Shown: positions 6,307 to 9,778 of the stretch, in pieces
How positions within the stretch are numbered: the stretch's first letter is position 1
How the letters are laid out: each line of letters opens with the position of its first letter
Assembly (NCBI GenBank): GCA_900765575.1
Contig: CAAFRW010000064.1
Span: 1 to 9,778 of the forward strand
Direction: 5' to 3'
DNA from: Bacteroidaceae bacterium
GTDB lineage: Bacteria > Bacteroidota > Bacteroidia > Bacteroidales > Bacteroidaceae
DNA length: 9,778 nt
Notes under the pieces: generated by a model
The model's input: only the letters and a program-made list of their open reading frames with translations
What the model was told of the DNA's origin: nothing
The model's database searches: none
Program-made: the position numbers and the translations under genes

Positions 6307-7104
6307 ATGACGACAAATTTTCGAGAATGGATAAATCATCCCGAACTGCTGAACCGGGATACGCTATACGAGTTACGAACCTTGATAGCGCGATATCCCT
6401 ATTTTCAAACAGCCCGTCTCCTGTATTTAAAAAATCTCTATTGCCTGCACGATGCCACTTTTGGAGAAGAACTGCGTAAAGCTGCTTTGTATATAACCGA
6501 CCGGCGTATACTGTTTTATTTAATAGAAGGCGACAAGTTTGCCATTCATCCTCAGCCGAAAAGCAAACAAACCACGCTTGAAGAAGAGCCGAGTCTCGAC
6601 AGGACACTGCATCTGATTGACGCTTTTTTATCCACCGTGCCTGAAGAGAAGTTGCAGGTTTTCACTGAAAAGAATCTCTCCTCAGACTATATGGCTTATA
6701 TGCTGCGCGAAGAAGAACTCCCGGAACAGGAAGAAACAGAAAAGGCGGTGCCTCTGCGCGGACAAAGTCTGATTGATGAATTTATAGAAAAAGCCGACGA
6801 GGGATTTTCTATGCGTATCACTGCAAACGGGAACGAGGACGAAGAACCGGTATTCAATCCGGAAGAAGATGAAGAAGAGTCCTCTATTTCTACTTCGGGA
6901 AAAGAAACGGAAGACTCTGACGACGAGGATGAAGAAAGCTATTTTACCGAAACTTTGGCCAAAATATACATCAAACAACAAAGATATTCGAAAGCTTTGG
7001 AAATAATTAAAAAATTAAGCTTGAAATATCCAAAAAAAAATGCTTACTTTGCAGACCAAATTAGATTTTTAGAGAAATTGATTATTAACACTAAATCGAA
7101 ATAA
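6307..7104 (+). CDS. TPR-containing cytoplasmic protein of unknown function
   Basis: This 265-residue protein starts 9 nt after lptE and ends 5 nt before secG. It has no signal peptide or membrane segment. The N-terminal 70 residues are helical (a YPYFQTARLLYLKNLY motif around 30-45). Residues 153-172 hold a LIDEFIEKADE segment, followed by a strongly acidic stretch (176-210). The C-terminus (212-260) contains a tetratricopeptide-like helical pair, TLAKIYIKQQRYSKALEIIK. Position between an LPS-assembly lipoprotein and SecG suggests an envelope-related scaffold or chaperone role, but that is inference from context. I recognise the arrangement as common in Bacteroidales but know of no assigned function. 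Confidence 0.85.
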   Translation: MTTNFREWINHPELLNRDTLYELRTLIARYPYFQTARLLYLKNLYCLHDATFGEELRKAALYITDRRILFYLIEGDKFAIHPQPKSKQTTLEEEPSLDRTLHLIDAFLSTVPEEKLQVFTEKNLSSDYMAYMLREEELPEQEETEKAVPLRGQSLIDEFIEKADEGFSMRITANGNEDEEPVFNPEEDEEESSISTSGKETEDSDDEDEESYFTETLAKIYIKQQRYSKALEIIKKLSLKYPKKNAYFADQIRFLEKLIINTKSK

Positions 7105-7109
7105 AAAAG

Positions 7110-7499
7110 ATGTATCCAGTTTTACTTATCTTAATTGTCATCGCCGCCGTTCTGATGTGCTTCATCGTCTTGATACAAAACTCAAAAGGTGGTGGATTGG
7201 CTTCTGGGTTTTCTGCTTCCAATCAGATTATGGGAGTACGCAAAACTACTGACGTATTAGAGAAAACAACATGGAGCTTAGCCGCATTCATCGTTGTATT
7301 AAGCGTAGCTTCTGCTTATGCATTACCTTCTGCAACACAAAAGAATTCTGTTATTTTGGAAGAAACTCAAAAAGAGAATAAGATGAATCCTCAAACTATA
7401 CCGGGATTCGATGCTTCTCAAGTAGCAAATCCAAATCCTGCAGCAACAGAAACTCCTGCACCGGAGGCAACTACAACTGAAGAAAACAAAGCTGAATAA
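7110..7499 (+). CDS. secG: Preprotein translocase subunit SecG
   Basis: SecG is the small accessory subunit of the SecYEG channel in the inner membrane. The 129-residue protein has membrane segment 1 (residues 2-21), the signature QNSKGGGLASGFS (23-35), which forms the cytoplasmic loop, and membrane segment 2 (about 53-72). A polar tail follows (75-129), rich in Pro, Ala, Thr and Glu, which is longer than in E. coli SecG and looks disordered. It is the last gene of the operon and is followed by a strong terminator at 7525-7566. Confidence 0.95.
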   Translation: MYPVLLILIVIAAVLMCFIVLIQNSKGGGLASGFSASNQIMGVRKTTDVLEKTTWSLAAFIVVLSVASAYALPSATQKNSVILEETQKENKMNPQTIPGFDASQVANPNPAATETPAPEATTTEENKAE

Positions 7500-7524
7500 A
7501 CAAGTATTCAGAAAAGAAATAAGT

Positions 7525-7566
7525 AAAAAGGGCAACTGATTCGCAAATGAGTCAGTTGCCCTTTTT
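7525..7566 (+). terminator. Strong intrinsic terminator after secG, bidirectional in form
   Basis: A perfect 15-bp stem (7525-7539 with 7552-7566; GGGCAACTGA pairs with TCAGTTGCCC, flanked by A5 and T5) encloses a 12-nt loop. The A tract before and T tract after make it functional in both directions. It could also stop minus-strand transcription coming from the purine permease, which has no nearer convincing terminator. Confidence 0.92.
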
Positions 7567-7722
7567 GCTTATAAAGGCTCGCCCGATAATTAGTTTTTGA
7601 AGTATAACCTAATTTTGCCCAGTCCAGACAGGGGACATCCTATATAAAGTTGTTTGCTTTACATACATAAATCACTATCACAGTAAGAATATGGCATTCC
7701 GGCACCATACCGGTAGAATTTA

Positions 7723-7785
7723 TTTCGCAGTTGCGGAAATAATTTTCTGCAGTTGCGGAAAACGTTCTCCGCAGTTGCAGAAAAA
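7723..7785. repeat. Three tandem 22-bp imperfect palindromes
   Basis: GCAGTTGC recurs at 7727-7734, 7749-7756 and 7771-7778, exactly 22 bp apart. Each copy is a near-palindrome of the form TTYYGCA-GT-TGCRGAA with a variable A/T-rich junction. An exact two-turn period with dyad symmetry in each unit suggests protein binding sites, but nothing close by shows which protein. The rest of 7567-7900 holds no gene that I can support; TAATTTTG at 7610-7617 is a -7 match without a -33 partner. Confidence 0.75.
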
Positions 7786-7900
7786 AAACGAACTCAGAGT
7801 TTCACTAGGAAGAGCACTAAATTTCAGAATCGGATAGAGAGAGACTTAGAACTATTACCATTCTAAAGTAACCCGTTAAGTTTAAGAAGCACGAGTTTAT

Positions 7901-8039
7901 CATATTTTCAATTAAATAACTATTCCATTAGCCTCTTTCCATTTCCATTCTCTATTGAATAAATTTTCAACTCTCAATTCTCAACTCTCCACTTAATAAG
8001 TTTCTCACTTTCAATTTTCAATTTTCAACTTTCAATTAA
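7901..8039 (+). repeat. Second heptamer-repeat element abutting the permease stop
   Basis: The same word family as at 4321-4476 (TTTTCAA, CTCTCAA, CTCTCCACTT). The part from CTCTCCACTT at 7985 to about 8038 aligns with 4381-4437 with only a few substitutions and one gap, in the same orientation. The end of the element (CAATTAA) supplies the permease stop codon on the minus strand. Confidence 0.78.
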
Positions 8040-9331
8040 CCTAATAAGTACCTTAAAACAAATAGAACAGCCAGCACATACATCGTCAATGAGACCTGCT
8101 TATATCGCCCGGACAACACCTTCATTACCACATAACTCAGCAAGCCCAATACAATACCCTCGGCTATAGAGTAAGCAAAAGGCATCATTACAATCGTTAC
8201 AAAAGCGGGAAGCGCCTCCGTCATATCACTATAATCAATCTGACGAATGGCATCGAGCATCAAGACTCCTACAATGACCAACGCACTGGTAGTAGCCGCA
8301 CTGGGTATCAACAGAAACAGCGGAGCAAAAAATAGGGAGAGCAAGAAAAAGAAAGCCGTTGTAACGGAAGTCAACCCCGAACGCCCGCCTTCCGCTATAC
8401 CCGTTGTACTTTCCATATAAGTAGTAACGGTAGAAGTACCCAGCATCGCGCCGATAGTAGTTCCCAAAGCATCCGCCATCAACGCCGGTTTCAGATAAGG
8501 GATATCCCCTTTTTTATTCACCGCATCCAATTTTGTAGCCGTACCGACAAGCGTACCCAAGGTATCAAACAAATCCATAAAAATAAAGGAGAAGATAACA
8601 ATCAGCATATCAAAGTTACCCAGTTGACTGAAATCAAACTTTAGAAAAGTAGGTGCCAGAGACACCGGCATACTGAAAGGAACAAAGCCTTCCGGTATTT
8701 TCGTAATGCCCAGAGGGATTCCAACTAATGTAGCTAAAAGAATCATATAAAAAAGCGCACCTTTTACCTTCTTTGCCATCAGTACACCACTCAACAGAAT
8801 ACCAGCAAAAGCCAGCACCGTAGTAGGTGTAACCTTGCCTAAAGCAATAAAAGTAACCGGATTGGAAGTAATGATACCGCAGTTTGTCAACCCGATAAAT
8901 GTAATAAAGAGCCCGATTCCGGCCGTAATAGCAAGGCGTATGGTCTGCGGGATGCTATGCACCACTAACTGCCTGATATTAAAAACCGTGAGCAATACAA
9001 ATACAAGCCCTTCAATGAAGACCGCAGTCAGAGCCGTCTCCCACGAATACCCCATTCCCTGTACCACAGTGAAAGCAAAAAAGGCATTGATTCCCATGCC
9101 CGGAGCTAAAGCAAAAGGGACTCTGGCCAGAAAAGCCATTATTAACGTGGCGATAGCCGAAGATAAAGCGGTAGCGGTAAAGACAGCTCCCTTATCCATA
9201 GAGGCCGCACTCATTATATCAGGATTGACGGCTAAAATATAAGACATCGTTAGAAAAGTAGTCAGTCCGGCGGTTAACTCTGTACGGACTTTCATTGTCT
9301 GGGGATTAAATCCTAATGCTTTCAGAATCAT
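8036..9331 (-). CDS. NCS2/AzgA-family purine (adenine/guanine/hypoxanthine) permease
   Basis: This 431-residue inner-membrane transporter belongs to the AzgA-like branch of NCS2, which takes up purine bases with protons. Family signatures are ALAPGMGINAFFAF (74-87), FMDLFDTLGTLVGTATK (251-267), and the substrate-site region GTSTVTTYMESTTGIAEGG (298-316). About 12 or more hydrophobic segments are evident, and the length is normal. Which purine is carried cannot be told from sequence alone. It is transcribed towards the secG operon and looks monocistronic. A weak promoter match (TACGATTG, 9439-9446 on the minus strand) would give a leader of about 100 nt, containing a short TCCGC/GCGGA hairpin (9350-9373) before the ATG. 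I see no purine riboswitch. The stop codon lies within the repeat element at 7901-8039. Confidence 0.94.
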   Translation of the reverse strand: MILKALGFNPQTMKVRTELTAGLTTFLTMSYILAVNPDIMSAASMDKGAVFTATALSSAIATLIMAFLARVPFALAPGMGINAFFAFTVVQGMGYSWETALTAVFIEGLVFVLLTVFNIRQLVVHSIPQTIRLAITAGIGLFITFIGLTNCGIITSNPVTFIALGKVTPTTVLAFAGILLSGVLMAKKVKGALFYMILLATLVGIPLGITKIPEGFVPFSMPVSLAPTFLKFDFSQLGNFDMLIVIFSFIFMDLFDTLGTLVGTATKLDAVNKKGDIPYLKPALMADALGTTIGAMLGTSTVTTYMESTTGIAEGGRSGLTSVTTAFFFLLSLFFAPLFLLIPSAATTSALVIVGVLMLDAIRQIDYSDMTEALPAFVTIVMMPFAYSIAEGIVLGLLSYVVMKVLSGRYKQVSLTMYVLAVLFVLRYLLG

Positions 9332-9398
9332 GGTTACATTATCTATTACTCCGCATCACTAAAATAAGGCGGATATATTACTAAATACAATACATACA

Positions 9399-9569
9399 TT
9401 AACAACACTTCCGATTGAAGCTTCTCACTTCCACTATACAATCGTAACACATTAAACGAAATGCCGAATCATTCAACACCAAACCGAAACGTTTAAGAGC
9501 CACTTTCAGAGGAGTTACAGATTCCAGGTTCTTCTTGTTTAAGGTAGGCCAAGTTATTTGCGTGAGGTG
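9399..9569 (-). other. Coding-like open frame without ATG near its start, possible gene remnant
   Basis: A minus-strand frame stays open for 56 codons between in-frame stops, reading through TWPTLNKKNLESVTPLKVAL and later RFGLVLNDSAFRLMCYDC, and ends at TAA 9399-9401. The only ATG is internal, far into the frame. The peptide looks protein-like, but no family is recognised. It lies in the gap between the permease and the tRNA terminator. It could be a relic left by an element inserted at the tRNA genes, part of an untranslated leader, or chance. Confidence 0.2.
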
Positions 9570-9635
9570 TTAAATCCCCAAGAATAATGACTGAGCCCTA
9601 ACCAAGACCTCTTCTTACGAAACGTCCCTATATGA

Positions 9636-9668
9636 AAAAAGGAATCGTGTTATACACAACTCCTTTTT
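9636..9668 (-). terminator. Terminator of the tRNA operon
   Basis: AAAAAGGA (9636-9643) pairs with TCCTTTTT (9661-9668), with an inner GTGT/ACAC stem (9647-9650 and 9654-9657). On the minus strand the hairpin ends in a T run, 6 nt beyond the tRNA-Gly discriminator base. Confidence 0.8.
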
Positions 9669-9674
9669 ATCGAG

Positions 9675-9747
9675 AGCGGAAGACGGGATTCAAACCCGCG
9701 ACCCTCAGCTTGGAAGGCTAATGCTCTATCAACTGAGCTACTTCCGC
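9675..9747 (-). tRNA. tRNA-Gly(TCC)
   Basis: A complete 73-nt cloverleaf on the minus strand: acceptor GCGGAAG/CTTCCGC, D stem GCTC/GAGC, anticodon stem TTAGC/GCTGA with loop CTTCCAA (anticodon TCC, reading GGA and probably GGG), variable loop GGGTC, T stem GCGGG/CCCGT, discriminator T. CCA is not encoded. The loops carry G18-A19 and T54-T55-T56 instead of the usual G18-G19 and T54-T55-C56. Confidence 0.97.
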
Positions 9748-9755
9748 AATTTTTG

Positions 9756-9778
9756 TGGGCAAAGATGGATTCGAACCA
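9756..9778 (-). tRNA. 3' end of a second tRNA (partial), probably tRNA-Tyr
   Basis: The minus strand enters with the T arm (TGG-TTCGAAT-CCATC), the acceptor strand TTTGCCC and discriminator A, with no encoded CCA, and ends 8 nt before tRNA-Gly. The anticodon lies outside the window. A Tyr-Gly(TCC) order is common in bacterial tRNA operons next to tuf, so tRNA-Tyr is likely, but this is inference. Confidence 0.75.

Noticed and set aside
7723..7785. CRISPR-like array
   Set aside because: Only three palindromic units in a 22-bp period, no unique 30-nt spacers and no cas genes.
7691..7837. A 48-codon frame across the 22-bp repeats
   Set aside because: The 22-bp period is not a multiple of three, so the copies are read in three different frames; selection on protein is unlikely.
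8835..9242. A 135-codon plus-strand frame inside the permease gene
   Set aside because: It is antisense to a clear NCS2 permease and shows no domain of its own.
9332..9480. Purine riboswitch in the permease leader
   Set aside because: I looked for a three-way-junction aptamer on the minus strand and found only a 5-bp TCCGC/GCGGA hairpin.

Overview
The window looks like chromosomal DNA of a Bacteroides-like member of the Bacteroidales. Three things point there. Promoter-like sequences match the Bacteroides consensus (a TTG/TTTG element near -33 and TAnnTTTG near -7) rather than the E. coli one. Shine-Dalgarno sequences are weak or absent. The protein families are typical of the group: a DUF4369-type TlpA thioredoxin, and a sigma-54 regulator followed by an LptE-like lipoprotein, a TPR protein and SecG. 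The tRNA genes do not encode CCA. I cannot name the species.

Layout: Positions 1-725 hold the end of a probable LrgA/CidA gene and a complete lrgB. Enolase (eno) follows on the same strand (830-2101), with a long hairpin behind it. From about 2250 to 3041 there is no convincing gene, but the stretch is full of ordered DNA signals: a 17-bp inverted repeat, a symmetric cluster of four AAGTGTTT boxes, a near-consensus sigma-54 (-24/-12) promoter, and a near-consensus Bacteroides housekeeping promoter. The last of these directly precedes a secreted TlpA-like thiol-disulfide oxidoreductase (3042-4121). A terminator and a degenerate heptamer-repeat array fill 4130-4480.

Positions 4551-7499 form a tight four-gene operon: a sigma-54 activator, LptE-like lipoprotein, TPR protein and SecG. 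Gaps or overlaps are -14, +9 and +5 nt, and a strong hairpin terminator closes it. The operon joins a regulator to outer-membrane LPS assembly and inner-membrane protein secretion, so coordinated envelope biogenesis is a reasonable inference. Positions 7567-8035 are non-coding and carry a triple 22-bp repeat and a second heptamer-repeat element. That element runs into the stop codon of a convergent NCS2/AzgA-type purine permease (8036-9331, minus strand). The right edge carries a minus-strand tRNA array: tRNA-Gly(TCC) and the 3' end of a second tRNA, probably tRNA-Tyr, followed by a terminator.

The most interesting part is the gene-free 2.25-3.04 kb region. A sigma-54 promoter candidate at 2838-2853 lies about 200 bp downstream of a perfectly symmetric, helically phased box cluster that looks like an enhancer for a sigma-54 activator. 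A second, constitutive-type promoter sits just before the TlpA gene. A sigma-54 activator gene lies 1.5 kb further on. The link between these parts is inference.
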